DNA from: Bacillota bacterium
GTDB taxonomy: Bacteria > Bacillota > Clostridia > Christensenellales > Pumilibacteraceae
Assembly: GCA_009777485.1 (NCBI GenBank)
Contig: WRLT01000009.1
Coordinates: 18,505-82,504 of the forward strand
DNA: 64,000 bases
Direction of reading: 5' to 3'
In this document: positions 27,606 through 36,453 of the stretch, piece after piece
Numbering within the stretch: the first letter of the stretch is position 1
How the letters are laid out: each line of letters begins with the position of its first letter
The notes under the pieces: generated by a model
Told to the model about the DNA's origin: nothing
Database searches by the model: none
Seen by the model: only the letters and a program-made list of their open reading frames with translations
Translations under genes and position numbers: made by a program

Positions 27606-28058
27606 ATGATAAAGTTTAGAAATTCGAAACATTACGCAGCCGTTGCGATGCTTTTCATAAGTGGATTAGTAGTTTTTATGGTGCTTTTTGGGATAGTGGG
27701 TACGGCCATAACAGAAGATGAACCAAATTTAATCTTACCTTTAATCATTGGAGGCTTAGTGTTGATTGGAATATGGTTGCTTTATCTTTTTTTTATATTC
27801 GTTATAGGTAAAACAATAACGGTTGATGAAAATGAAATAACAATTAAAAGATTTGGAAAAACACGAAGAGTGATTAGAAAAGAAAACATTTGCGGCATTA
27901 CATATCACAAGCTTTATGCAGCAAATTTTATTTCCCCGCATCCAAACACGTGTGCACTGATAATTACGGTCAGAAATGAAAAAAGGCAAGATTTATCAAC
28001 ATCATTAAAAGTGGTCAATGCAATGATTGCTCTTGACTATTTAATTGAAATTCTGTAA
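27606..28058 (+). CDS. Small membrane protein with PH-like domain
   Basis: A 150-residue protein: two hydrophobic helices (residues 12-35 and 45-70) then a short beta-rich domain of the bacterial PH type (KTITVDENEITIKRFGKTRRVIRKENICGITYHK). Function unknown. It starts at ATG 27606, 5 nt after AGAAGG; an in-frame GTG at 27600 overlaps that site. First of three similarly built genes in a row, with AT-rich codon use unlike the flanking operons. Confidence 0.65.
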   Translation: MIKFRNSKHYAAVAMLFISGLVVFMVLFGIVGTAITEDEPNLILPLIIGGLVLIGIWLLYLFFIFVIGKTITVDENEITIKRFGKTRRVIRKENICGITYHKLYAANFISPHPNTCALIITVRNEKRQDLSTSLKVVNAMIALDYLIEIL

Positions 28059-28120
28059 CAGTTTATTCAAATTTAGCAGTAGGATTTCTTGGGACCGATG
28101 CTAAATGCAAGGAGAAAAAA

Positions 28121-28732
28121 TTGAATGACACGAAAAAAAACAGCAAAGTCATTGCATCGCCCTTTTTAGCTTTTGGATATGTTTTTTATCTAGTGATAGC
28201 GTTTGGAGTTTGGAGCTTTGTACTTACTGAATATTTAAGGCTTGGGGATAGCATCCAGATGAGGATTGTTTTAATTAGTTTTTCTAGTGTTGCGGCACTT
28301 GCTTTATTAACAGTAATTCTTCTTACCCCCCGTGCATTTGCTATAATTGAAATATCCGAAAAAGGTATCAAGCGTTCATTATTTGCAGTATTTAAAAAAC
28401 GCGAGTTGCTATGGGAAGAAATAGTAGAGATACGGGCTTTTTGGCAGGTTGGAGTTTGGTTGTTTGCAAGTAAATCGTGCTTAGAAAACATTAATTACAA
28501 CAAATTAATAAAGCATAAAGATGCCATTCAAATAACATTTTCAGCAAAAGCGTTAAAAGCTATCCGAAAATACTATACGACACCAATTATTAATTTAAGC
28601 GAAGAAGATGAAATAAAGATATTAGATATTAAGAAACCGAACGAAGCGGAGAAGTCTAACGAAGCACCTGTTCAAAAACCTTTAAGAGAACAGCTTGAAG
28701 AAATGCGTCGAAATAAGATGGAAGAGCAATAA
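28121..28732 (+). CDS. Small membrane protein with PH-like domain and charged tail
   Basis: A 203-residue protein with two N-terminal membrane helices, a PH-like beta domain (FAIIEISEKGIKRSLFAVFKKRELLWEEIVEIRAF) and a highly charged C-terminal tail (EAEKSNEAPVQKPLREQLEEMRRNKMEEQ). The start appears to be TTG 28121, 7 nt after AAGGAG; no ATG or GTG lies in frame nearby. Same architecture as its neighbours. Confidence 0.65.
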   Translation: MNDTKKNSKVIASPFLAFGYVFYLVIAFGVWSFVLTEYLRLGDSIQMRIVLISFSSVAALALLTVILLTPRAFAIIEISEKGIKRSLFAVFKKRELLWEEIVEIRAFWQVGVWLFASKSCLENINYNKLIKHKDAIQITFSAKALKAIRKYYTTPIINLSEEDEIKILDIKKPNEAEKSNEAPVQKPLREQLEEMRRNKMEEQ

Positions 28733-28755
28733 GAGAAAAAGGAATAAGATAATTT

Positions 28756-29316
28756 ATGAAAAAGAAAAAGAAACCAGTGAAATTTAAGTTTAAAAAATGG
28801 GAAACTAGCTCAAAGCCTAGCTTTTGGCAGCAAAATCACCAACTGCGTATTTTCTTTTTATTTGGGATAGTGTTTTGCTTTGCAGTAACCCTTAGTATGT
28901 GGGTAATGGCTGCTTTAGGTTTAACGGTAGCGAAAGGAACATATTCATTAGCGGTAGCCCTTTCTTTAGTAAGCCTAACTCTCCTTTTTGGTTGTTTGCG
29001 GTTTTTTTTCTTGCGGGTAATAGTCGATTTGCAAGCGCAAACCATAACCGTCAGAGGGTTTTTTGGAGTAGTAACTCAATGTAAAATATCCGAAATAGAA
29101 AAAATTTATGTGCAAGGAATGAATATGCTTGAAGCCAGAGCTCAATTAGCTATTGGAGGGTGGATAATAATCGAGGACACCGCCCGAACGATAAAAGACC
29201 CCAAAAACTTTTATAAGAAGGGTTGTTACGTTAAATTTATTTATACCGATAAGACGGAAAAGATAGTAAAGAAATTTTGGAAACATCCAATAAAGACAGA
29301 CGGAGAAATTTTTTAG
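28756..29316 (+). CDS. Small membrane protein with PH-like domain
   Basis: A 186-residue protein with a Lys-rich cytoplasmic start (MKKKKKPVKFKFKKW), two membrane helices, then a beta domain (VIVDLQAQTITVRGFFGVVTQCKISEIEKIYVQ). Third member of the tandem set, 23 nt after the second gene. Probably a co-transcribed family that arose by duplication and divergence. No function can be assigned. Confidence 0.65.
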   Translation: MKKKKKPVKFKFKKWETSSKPSFWQQNHQLRIFFLFGIVFCFAVTLSMWVMAALGLTVAKGTYSLAVALSLVSLTLLFGCLRFFFLRVIVDLQAQTITVRGFFGVVTQCKISEIEKIYVQGMNMLEARAQLAIGGWIIIEDTARTIKDPKNFYKKGCYVKFIYTDKTEKIVKKFWKHPIKTDGEIF

Positions 29317-29352
29317 GGCAATAAAGAAAGTTTATGAATTTACTGCTATCGC

Positions 29353-29381
29353 TTGCGGTTTTTTTTAAGGCGTGGTATAAT
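29353..29381 (+). promoter_or_regulatory. Promoter of rnpB
   Basis: TTGCGG at 29353-29358, 17-bp spacer, TATAAT at 29376-29381, placing the start at about 29387, the first base of the P1 helix. Confidence 0.8.
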
Positions 29382-29385
29382 GATT

Positions 29386-29723
29386 GTGAGATGGACAGAC
29401 GGTTGCGATAGATTATCGAGGAAAGTCCGAACACCGTAGGACAAGAACGCCGGTTAACTGCCGGTAGAGGCGACTCTAAGGAAAGTGCAACAGAAATAAA
29501 CCGCCGAAGGGAAACTTTCGGTAAGGATGGAAAGGTGGGGTAAGAGCCCACCGCAACAGTGGCGACATTGTTGGCTCTGTAAACCCCGTTCGGTGCAAGG
29601 TTGGATTTAGCTTTAAAGGCAAGGGCTGTCCGCCCAAATCCTACGCCGCTTGACTTTGTTGGCAACAACTTAGCTAGACAGATAACCGTTTAATACAAAA
29701 TTCGGCTTACAGTCCATACTCAC
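29386..29723 (+). ncRNA. rnpB: RNase P RNA, bacterial type A
   Basis: The catalytic RNA that matures tRNA 5' ends, about 338 nt. P1 pairs GTGAGATGGAC (29386-29396) with GTCCATACTCAC (29712-29723). The conserved core GAGGAAAGTCCGAACACC (from 29418), GTGCAACAGAAATAAACCGCC-type CR region, AGAGCCCACCGCAACAG-like and GGTGCAAGG segments are all present, and the J-region TTCGGCTTACAGTCC near the 3' end. It has its own promoter and terminator. Small ORFs on either strand here are not genes. Confidence 0.97.
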
Positions 29724-29761
29724 CAAAAACAGCACGGAAGTTAATTTCGTGCTTTTTGGTG
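29721..29761 (+). terminator. rnpB terminator
   Basis: CACCAAAAA-c-AGCACG (left arm) pairs with CGTGCT-t-TTTGGTG (right arm) around a GAAGTTAATTT-type loop. The T-rich stretch falls inside the right arm, with further T-rich sequence (attttttta) about 10 nt downstream. Confidence 0.75.
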
Positions 29762-29811
29762 TTCTTAGAAAAATTTTTTTACTTTGGTCAAAAATATATG
29801 CTGTAAAACGG

Positions 29812-29840
29812 TTGACAAACGTGCGGATTAAGCATATAAT
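29812..29840 (+). promoter_or_regulatory. Promoter of the histidine operon
   Basis: TTGACA at 29812-29817, 17-bp spacer, TATAAT at 29835-29840. The leader before hisZ is only about 27 nt and contains no T-box or leader peptide. A strong, apparently constitutive promoter. Confidence 0.85.
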
Positions 29841-29873
29841 TACTTTATCACACTATTATGGTAAAGTGCTATT

Positions 29874-31067
29874 ATGAAAAAATTTAGACTGCCTTACGGC
29901 GTACAAGATTATCTGCCGGAAGAATGCTATCAAAAAGAGCAATTAGAAAAAACGCTTGCGGGCGTATTTTACCGTGCGGGTTTTGAACGGGTAGAGACGC
30001 CTGCGTTAGAGTATTACGATTTATACGACGGCGTGTTGGACGGCGGCAATTTTAATAAAATGTTTAAGATAACCGACAGTGACGGGAGCTTATTGGTTTT
30101 GCGTCCCGACATTACGCTGCAAATCAGCCGTATGGCGGCTACTAAATTATCTGCGGGCTTAAATAAACTTTACTATATAGAAAACAGCTACGAATTTTTG
30201 CCCGATTCGCAAGGGTCTAGTGCGCGTTCGCGCGAGTTTGCGCAAGTAGGGATAGAAATTGTGGGTAAGTCTGGTGCAGCAGGTGATACGGAAGCGGTTA
30301 TCCTAGCCGTAGAGGCTTTACTTGCATGCGGATTAACGGATTTTTTAATTGATATCGGCCATGCGGATTATTTTAACGGCGTTGCGGCACAATTTGCGGT
30401 TTCACCTGCGGCAGCGGCGGAATTAAAGCGCATTATCAACAATAAAGACGCGGCAGGCTTTGATGCGCTGTTTACTCAATATAAAATTGCGCAAAATGCG
30501 CGTGTGGTTTTTGAAAAAATGAGCACTCTGTACGGCGGCGCAGAGGTTTTGGACGTGGCGGCAAAATTAACCGATAACCCCGTTTCTTGCGCAGCCATAG
30601 ACGGTATGCGCGCTATACTAAATGCGGTAAAACTTTGCGGATACGAAAAATATGTTTCAGTGGATTTGGGGCTTTTAAAAAGCGGCTACTATACGGGGCT
30701 TGTTATGCGCGGTATTGCTAAGGATTTCGGCGCGTCTATATTAGACGGCGGCAGATACGATAATTTAGGCGGCGCGTTCGGCAAAAAATCAGAGGCGGTT
30801 GGTTTTGCGATAGGCACAAAACGACTGCTTAGCGCACTTGAAAGGCAAGTCAAGCCTGCCGCCTTGCCGCCGTGCGACGTTGCGTACATTCATGCGGGGG
30901 GATGTGTTTCTGCCGAGTTTGCATTTGTTAGTGCGCTTCGCAAAAAGGGTAAGCGCGTCATAAAACTGTTCTGCATGGATAAGGCAGAGTTAAAAGCGTA
31001 TTGCAAACGTTTAAATATAAGCCGCGCCGTTATGTTTACGGAATCGGGCATAGAGGAGGTTTTATGA
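29874..31067 (+). CDS. hisZ: ATP phosphoribosyltransferase regulatory subunit
   Basis: A 397-residue paralogue of histidyl-tRNA synthetase that forms a complex with short-form HisG. It has the class II core (LPYGVQDYLPEEC, VLRPDITLQISRMAA, SREFAQVGIEIVG, and LDGGRYDNLGGAFG) but no anticodon-binding domain. First gene of the his operon, overlapping hisG as ATGA. Its presence agrees with the short HisG. Confidence 0.93.
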   Translation: MKKFRLPYGVQDYLPEECYQKEQLEKTLAGVFYRAGFERVETPALEYYDLYDGVLDGGNFNKMFKITDSDGSLLVLRPDITLQISRMAATKLSAGLNKLYYIENSYEFLPDSQGSSARSREFAQVGIEIVGKSGAAGDTEAVILAVEALLACGLTDFLIDIGHADYFNGVAAQFAVSPAAAAELKRIINNKDAAGFDALFTQYKIAQNARVVFEKMSTLYGGAEVLDVAAKLTDNPVSCAAIDGMRAILNAVKLCGYEKYVSVDLGLLKSGYYTGLVMRGIAKDFGASILDGGRYDNLGGAFGKKSEAVGFAIGTKRLLSALERQVKPAALPPCDVAYIHAGGCVSAEFAFVSALRKKGKRVIKLFCMDKAELKAYCKRLNISRAVMFTESGIEEVL

Positions 31068-31687
31068 TTACGATTGCGCTGGCAAAGGGGCGTCTTGCCG
31101 AACAAACTATCGAAATTCTAGAAAAAAGCGGCGTGGATTGTTCGCCGTTAAAAACGCAGACGCGCAAGCTGATTTTATCGGGAGTCAACAAGGATTTTCG
31201 TTTTATTATGGTAAAGCCCTCAGACGTTCCTACTTATGTAGAGCATGGTGCGGCAGATATCGGCGTGGCGGGTAAGGATACGCTGATGGAAGAAAATAAA
31301 GATGTGTACGAGCTTGCCGACATTAAATCAGGTGCGTGCAGAATGTGCGTAGCAGGTTTTAAAGATAGCGGCGCGGGCTTTAACGGCAATTTACGTGTGG
31401 CTACTAAATATCCTAATATCGCAAAAGACTACTTTCATAAAAAAGGAATAGACGTTAATATTATTAAGCTGAATGGGTCGGTAGAGTTAGGGCCGATTAT
31501 CGGGCTTGCGGACGTGATTGTGGATTTAGTGGAAAGCGGCAAAACCTTAGAGGCAAACGGACTAGTCGTTATAGACGAAATATGTTCTGTATCCGCCCGT
31601 CTTATTGTAAACAAGGTCAGCTTAAAAACTAAACGAAAACAAATAGAACCGCTGATAGAAAGTATTAAAAAAGTTGTACAATTATAA
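31064..31687 (+). CDS. hisG: ATP phosphoribosyltransferase catalytic subunit, short form
   Basis: A 207-residue enzyme that condenses ATP with PRPP in the first step of histidine synthesis. It has ITIALAKGRLAEQTIEIL, VKPSDVPTYVEHGAADIGVAGKDTL, and the PRPP loop region LNGSVELGPIIGLADVIVDLVESGKTL. It lacks the C-terminal regulatory domain of the long form and so needs HisZ. Start at ATG 31064 after GAGGAGG and overlapping the hisZ stop. Confidence 0.96.
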   Translation: MITIALAKGRLAEQTIEILEKSGVDCSPLKTQTRKLILSGVNKDFRFIMVKPSDVPTYVEHGAADIGVAGKDTLMEENKDVYELADIKSGACRMCVAGFKDSGAGFNGNLRVATKYPNIAKDYFHKKGIDVNIIKLNGSVELGPIIGLADVIVDLVESGKTLEANGLVVIDEICSVSARLIVNKVSLKTKRKQIEPLIESIKKVVQL

Positions 31688-31697
31688 GGATATTATT

Positions 31698-32969
31698 ATG
31701 CTACCGATAAAAAATTATATAGACGCTAAAAAGTGGCTTAAAGAACAAGGCTTAAAGCAGTTCAACTCCGACACCGTTACGCAAACCGTAAAGGAAATTA
31801 TTTTTAATGTGCGTCAAAACAAAGATGCCGCACTTTTTGCCTATACTAAGCAATTCGACGGCTGCGATATTAACGCGCAAAATATCCGCCTTACGCAAGA
31901 AGAAATCATAAATGCGGTTAAGCAAGTGCCTAGCAATATTCTTGCGGCAATGCGCAGGGCAAAAGACAACATCATAACCTATCATAAACGCCAACTCCCT
32001 AAAAATGATTTTACCGCCGATATGCAAACGGGCTTTATATACCGCCCCGTAACGCGCGCGGGAATTTATGTTCCTGGCGGCAAGGCGGCTTATCCCAGTT
32101 CGGTTTTAATGTGCGCGCTTCCCGCAGTAGTAGCGGGCGTACAAGAAATTGTTATGGTTACGCCTCCTGGTAAATACTTAAATCCGCTGACTATTGCGGC
32201 GGCTTACGAATGCGGCGTGCACGAGATTTACCGCGTGGGCGGCGCACAGGCAATAGCTGCGCTTGCATACGGCACCGAGTCTATTAAAAGGGTAGACGTT
32301 ATAACAGGGCCGGGAAACATCTATGTAACAACGGCTAAAAAAGAGGTTTACGGCAGCGTCGGCATAGATATGCTGGCAGGGCCTAGCGAGATTTTAATTG
32401 TAGCGGACAATTCTGCAAATCCGGAATATGTTGCGGCGGACTTGTTAGGGCAAGCCGAGCATGACGAGCTGGCGCAAAGTATTTTACTAACCACCGATAA
32501 ACAATTAGCTTTAAAAGTGAATGACGAACTTATCAAGTGTTTAGAAAAATCGCCGCGCAAAGAGATTGCCCGCGTGTCGCTAAAAAACAACGGCGCAATA
32601 GTATTGTGTGAAAATTTAGAACAAACGGCAGAGCTTTGCAACCTCATAGCCCCCGAACACCTCGAAATATGTGTGACAGAGTATGAAAAATTGCTTAAAA
32701 AGGTTGTAAATGCGGGTGCAGTGTTTTTGGGCAACTATTCGCCCGAATCACTGGGCGACTATTATGCGGGTACGAACCACGTGCTGCCTACGGGCGGAAC
32801 GGCGCGGTTTTCGTCGGGTTTGGGCGTTGACACCTATGTAAAGCGGATAGGTATTGTCAACTATTCAAGCAGAGAGTTAAAGGCGGCGGCAAACGATATT
32901 ATATTGCTAGCCGAAACCGAAGAGCTTTTCGCGCACGCAGAAAGTATAAAAGTAAGAATCAAAAAATAA
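31698..32969 (+). CDS. hisD: Histidinol dehydrogenase
   Basis: A 423-residue zinc enzyme catalysing the last two oxidations to histidine. It has YVPGGKAAYPSSVLMCALPA, GGAQAIAALAYGTESI, DMLAGPSEILIVAD, GQAEHDELAQS, and NHVLPTGGTARFSSGLGV. ATG 31698 follows hisG by 10 nt with a weak AAGGA site. An in-frame ATG at 31674 lies inside hisG and is less likely. Confidence 0.96.
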   Translation: MLPIKNYIDAKKWLKEQGLKQFNSDTVTQTVKEIIFNVRQNKDAALFAYTKQFDGCDINAQNIRLTQEEIINAVKQVPSNILAAMRRAKDNIITYHKRQLPKNDFTADMQTGFIYRPVTRAGIYVPGGKAAYPSSVLMCALPAVVAGVQEIVMVTPPGKYLNPLTIAAAYECGVHEIYRVGGAQAIAALAYGTESIKRVDVITGPGNIYVTTAKKEVYGSVGIDMLAGPSEILIVADNSANPEYVAADLLGQAEHDELAQSILLTTDKQLALKVNDELIKCLEKSPRKEIARVSLKNNGAIVLCENLEQTAELCNLIAPEHLEICVTEYEKLLKKVVNAGAVFLGNYSPESLGDYYAGTNHVLPTGGTARFSSGLGVDTYVKRIGIVNYSSRELKAAANDIILLAETEELFAHAESIKVRIKK

Positions 32970-32990
32970 CCGTAAGGAGAAAAATATTTT

Positions 32991-33572
32991 ATGAGAATCG
33001 GAAAGGAAGAACGTAAAACGAAAGAAACCGATATATCGGTTGAGTGGTGCTTAGACGGCGGCGGTAAATGCGATATTAAAACGGGCCTAGGTTTTTTTGA
33101 CCACATGCTAGAATTGTTTGCGGTGCATGGCCGCTTTGATTTAACCGTTAAATGCAAGGGCGACTTAAAGGTAGACGGTCATCACTCCGTAGAGGACGTA
33201 GGTATAGTTTTGGGCAAGCTGTTGTACAAATTGCTGGGCGATAAAAAGGGTATCACGCGGTATGCCGCCGCGTGTATTCCGATGGACGAAAGCCTTGCAC
33301 GCAGTGTAATAGACATAAGCGGCAGACCGTTTTTAGTGTTTAAGGGCGACTTTAAAGGCAAAATAGGCGATTTCGACGCCCAGCTGATTGAGGAGTTTTT
33401 CCGTGCGTTTGCCACATACGGCATGATTACCGCGCACATCGAAATACTGTACGGCCTTAACGCACACCACATGGCGGAGGCAGCGTTTAAATCGTTTGCA
33501 CGCGCGCTTAAAGACGCCGTAGCGGTTACGGGAAGCGGCAGTGTGCTGAGTTCTAAGGGTGTACTGGAATGA
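32991..33572 (+). CDS. hisB: Imidazoleglycerol-phosphate dehydratase
   Basis: A 193-residue manganese enzyme converting imidazoleglycerol phosphate to imidazoleacetol phosphate. It has GLGFFDHMLELFAVHGRFDL, GDLKVDGHHSVEDVGIVLG and GLNAHHMAEAAFKSFARAL. Monofunctional form, without the phosphatase domain of the enterobacterial protein. Its stop overlaps the hisA start as ATGA. Confidence 0.96.
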   Translation: MRIGKEERKTKETDISVEWCLDGGGKCDIKTGLGFFDHMLELFAVHGRFDLTVKCKGDLKVDGHHSVEDVGIVLGKLLYKLLGDKKGITRYAAACIPMDESLARSVIDISGRPFLVFKGDFKGKIGDFDAQLIEEFFRAFATYGMITAHIEILYGLNAHHMAEAAFKSFARALKDAVAVTGSGSVLSSKGVLE

Positions 33573-34294
33573 TTTTATTTCCTGCTATTGATATTTTAAA
33601 AGGGCGCAGCGTGCGGCTTTTGCACGGCGCGTACAACCGTGTTACCGATTACGGCGAGCCTGTGGAAATGGCTAAAAAATGGGAAGCGCAAGGCGCGGAG
33701 TTTTTGCATATTGTCGATTTAGACGGGGCAAAAGCGGGTATGGGCGTTAATTCGGCCGTAGTTAAGCAAATTGTGCAAGCCGTTAAAATCCCCGTGCAAT
33801 TAGGCGGCGGGATAAGAACCCTTTCTGATATTGCCGCGCGGCTTAACGATACAGGCGCGGCGCGGGTAATTTTGGGCACGGCATGCTGTGAAAATCCACA
33901 GCTGATTGCACAAGCGGTAAGCAGGTTCGGCGCGGAAAAAATCGTTGCGGGAATCGATGCAAAAGACGGCTTTGTTGCAGTAAAAGGCTGGCTGGAATGT
34001 TTGCCGCTTTCGCCGTTTGAATTAGGAAAAAAAATGTACGCGGCGGGCTTGCGTTATACCGTATTTACCGATATCGGGCGCGACGGCGCATTAAGCGGTG
34101 TAAACGTTTCTGCGTGCGCGGAGATGACAAAGCAAACCAAATTGCAGTGCATTGCAAGCGGCGGAGTATCCGCGCTGAGCGATTTACACGCGCTAAAAAA
34201 AGAGGGGCTGTACGGTGCGATTTTAGGCAGGGCAATTTACGAAAAAAAGTTTAGCGTAGACGATGCGCTTAAAGCAATTAGCAGTAAGGAGTAG
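33569..34294 (+). CDS. hisA: ProFAR isomerase
   Basis: A 241-residue TIM barrel that isomerises ProFAR to PRFAR. It starts FPAIDILKGRSVRLLHG and has LHIVDLDGAKAG, QLGGGIRTLSD, GIDAKDG, FTDIGRDGALSGVNV, ASGGVSALSD and GAILGRAIYE. The Asp pair (DID in strand 1, TDI..DG in strand 5) is intact. In most his operons HisF, a sister barrel, would follow; here hisI comes next. Confidence 0.95.
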   Translation: MILFPAIDILKGRSVRLLHGAYNRVTDYGEPVEMAKKWEAQGAEFLHIVDLDGAKAGMGVNSAVVKQIVQAVKIPVQLGGGIRTLSDIAARLNDTGAARVILGTACCENPQLIAQAVSRFGAEKIVAGIDAKDGFVAVKGWLECLPLSPFELGKKMYAAGLRYTVFTDIGRDGALSGVNVSACAEMTKQTKLQCIASGGVSALSDLHALKKEGLYGAILGRAIYEKKFSVDDALKAISSKE

Positions 34295-34299
34295 TGGTT

Positions 34300-34956
34300 A
34301 TGTCTGACAAAGTATTAAAATTTGACATAAATTCAGTAAAATTCGACGAAAAAGGATTAATTCCCGCCATTGTGTGCGACGCGCTTTCTAACCGCGTGCT
34401 GATGCAAGCGTATATGGATAAGCAAGCCTTACAGCTTACGCTTAACACAAAACAGGCGCATTATTACAGCCGCAGCCGCGCAAAGCTTTGGAAAAAAGGC
34501 GAGACTAGCGGCAACACACAAGAGGTTATTTCGGTAGTGCTAGACTGCGATTTAGATTGCGTTTTACTGCGTGTTAAGCAAAAAGGCGCGGCGTGTCATA
34601 CGGGCGAGCCGTCTTGCTTTTTTAATGCGCGCTTAGATTTTTTAGATATTCCCGATATCGGCATTTTGCGCGATACCGAGCAAGCTATCCGCGAACGCAG
34701 GCAAAATCCGCAAAAGGGTTCGTATACCAATTACTTGTTTGATAAAGGTTTAGAAAAGGTTTGCAAAAAAATAGCCGAAGAAAGCGGCGAAACCGTAATT
34801 GCCGCAATGAAAGGCGACAATGCCGAATTGTGCGCCGAATCTGCGGATTTACTGTACCACCTGCTTGTACTGCTTGCCATGCGCGGAGAAAGCTTAGACG
34901 GCGTATTGTCGGTACTGCGTAAACGCCGCGAACAAGAAAGAGAAAGAAATTATTAA
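34300..34956 (+). CDS. hisIE: Bifunctional PRA-CH / PRA-PH
   Basis: A 218-residue fusion. Residues 1-115 are phosphoribosyl-AMP cyclohydrolase (LIPAIVCDALSNRVLMQAYMD, SRSRAKLWKKGETSGNTQ, DCDLDCVLLRV, GAACHTGEPSCFF with its zinc Cys). Residues 130-218 are phosphoribosyl-ATP pyrophosphatase (KGLEKVCKKIAEESGETVIAA, ESADLLYHLLVLLAMRG). ATG 34300 follows AAGGAG; GTG 34294 overlaps the hisA stop and is the alternative. Last his gene present. Confidence 0.95.
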   Translation: MSDKVLKFDINSVKFDEKGLIPAIVCDALSNRVLMQAYMDKQALQLTLNTKQAHYYSRSRAKLWKKGETSGNTQEVISVVLDCDLDCVLLRVKQKGAACHTGEPSCFFNARLDFLDIPDIGILRDTEQAIRERRQNPQKGSYTNYLFDKGLEKVCKKIAEESGETVIAAMKGDNAELCAESADLLYHLLVLLAMRGESLDGVLSVLRKRREQERERNY

Positions 34957-35046
34957 ATTATCGGTCAAGTTTTAGCGGTGTAAATCGTTTTATTATTAAG
35001 GGAAGCTTAACTTAGATAAAAAACTTATTTACGGAGGTAAAAATTT

Positions 35047-36294
35047 ATGCGGAAAATAATGTGTGTAGGGCTTATGCTAATCGTAGTATGCGGTTCGTTT
35101 TTGGGCTGTACAAAATACGAGCCGTACAAAATACAAGCTACCGATTTAATGAAACATATTCAAGCCGCGCCCGTAACAGGTGCGGAGGCGGATAACACGT
35201 TTATTTCTGCCGTTGCAGATTTTTCGTTTGATTTATTTAAGGAGGCTTTGGATACGGAGGATAGCACCTTAGTATCGCCCTTATCTGTTCTGCTTGCGCT
35301 TGCTATGACGGCAAACGGCGCGGAAGGTCAAACACGGCAGCAATTTGAGGCCGTTTTAGGCGGCGGCATGGCCATGCAGGAATTAAACGAATACTTGTAT
35401 TCGTTTGTAAAAAGCCTTACAAGTCAAAACAAGTCGGTTTTAGAAATTGCTAATTCGATTTGGTTTAAAGAGGGCGAAATAAACGTATTAGAGGAATTTT
35501 TGCAGACAAATGCCGATTATTACGGCGCGGCAGCCTACGGGGGCGCGTTTGACGAAAGTACAGTAGACGACATTAACGCGTGGGTAAAGGCACAAACAAA
35601 GGGCTTAATCGATAAAATTTTAGAACAAATTCCTGCGGATGCCGTAATGTATTTAATTAACACGGTATATTTTGATGCGGAATGGCTGCGTCCGTACACG
35701 GATTCGCACCCCCGAGTTTTTACTGCAAACAGCGGTGCAAAGCAAACCGCGCCGTTTATGAGTTCGGACGAAACGTTGTATCTTACAGACGCCCATGCGC
35801 GCGGCTTTATCAAACCGTATGTCAACAATCATTACAGCTTTGCCGCACTGCTGCCTAATGAGGGGATATCCGTACACGATTATATAAACTCACTTTCGGG
35901 CGGCAAATTTGTTACTATTTTAAACAACGCGCAAAACGCTTTGGTTGCAACATCGATGCCAAAATTTGAATATGAATTCGAGCTTTCGTTAGTGGATGCG
36001 TTGCAAGCTTTGGGCATTACAGAGGCGTTTAATCCCTTCAATGCGGATTTTTCACGGATAGGCACGACAGACTACTACGAAAATTTGTTTATATCGGACG
36101 TTTTGCATAAAACCTTTATCACGGTTGACTTAAAAGGCACAAAAGCGGCGGCCGTTACCAGCGTTGCGGTAAATGGAGCCGAGAGTGCCCCTGAATATAT
36201 CGACTATATAGTATTAGAACGTCCGTTTATCTACGCGATTGTGGATAACGCTACTAATTTACCGCTGTTTATCGGCGCGGTGTTAAACGTGTAA
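35047..36294 (+). CDS. Serpin-family lipoprotein (protease inhibitor)
   Basis: A 415-residue serpin preceded by a lipoprotein signal (MRKIMCVGLMLIVVCGSFLGC, lipobox FLGC). It has serpin landmarks: STLVSPLSVLLALAMTANGAEGQT, ANSIWFKE, LINTVYFDAEW, the hinge DLKGTKAAAVTSVAV, and RPFIYAIVDNATNLPLFIGAV. The small-residue hinge suggests an inhibitory serpin. It would sit on the outer face of the membrane and trap serine or cysteine proteases. An ACGGAGGT site precedes the ATG. It has no link to the his genes beyond position. Confidence 0.9.
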   Translation: MRKIMCVGLMLIVVCGSFLGCTKYEPYKIQATDLMKHIQAAPVTGAEADNTFISAVADFSFDLFKEALDTEDSTLVSPLSVLLALAMTANGAEGQTRQQFEAVLGGGMAMQELNEYLYSFVKSLTSQNKSVLEIANSIWFKEGEINVLEEFLQTNADYYGAAAYGGAFDESTVDDINAWVKAQTKGLIDKILEQIPADAVMYLINTVYFDAEWLRPYTDSHPRVFTANSGAKQTAPFMSSDETLYLTDAHARGFIKPYVNNHYSFAALLPNEGISVHDYINSLSGGKFVTILNNAQNALVATSMPKFEYEFELSLVDALQALGITEAFNPFNADFSRIGTTDYYENLFISDVLHKTFITVDLKGTKAAAVTSVAVNGAESAPEYIDYIVLERPFIYAIVDNATNLPLFIGAVLNV

Positions 36295-36348
36295 AAAATA
36301 CAAATTTAATAATTCGACAGAAAAATTTAAAATTCGCGGTGATTTTGC

Positions 36349-36377
36349 TTGCAGTTTTTTGTTATTTCGTTTATACT
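36349..36377 (+). promoter_or_regulatory. Promoter of rpmF
   Basis: TTGCAG at 36349-36354, 17-bp spacer, TATACT at 36372-36377. The leader of about 70 nt ends in AAGGAGGT ahead of rpmF. Confidence 0.7.
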
Positions 36378-36453
36378 TAAAACGATTTTACAAAATAAGC
36401 ACTTTTGCTTTGTTTTGTATCGGGAATTAGAAGTATAAGGAGGTACAAAAATC

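Noticed and set aside
29237..29668. 143-codon open frame on the minus strand
   Set aside because: It lies antisense to rnpB, whose conserved RNA core explains the sequence.
29841..29873. Possible his attenuator or T-box leader
   Set aside because: Only about 27 nt lie between the predicted start and hisZ; there is no room for such a structure.
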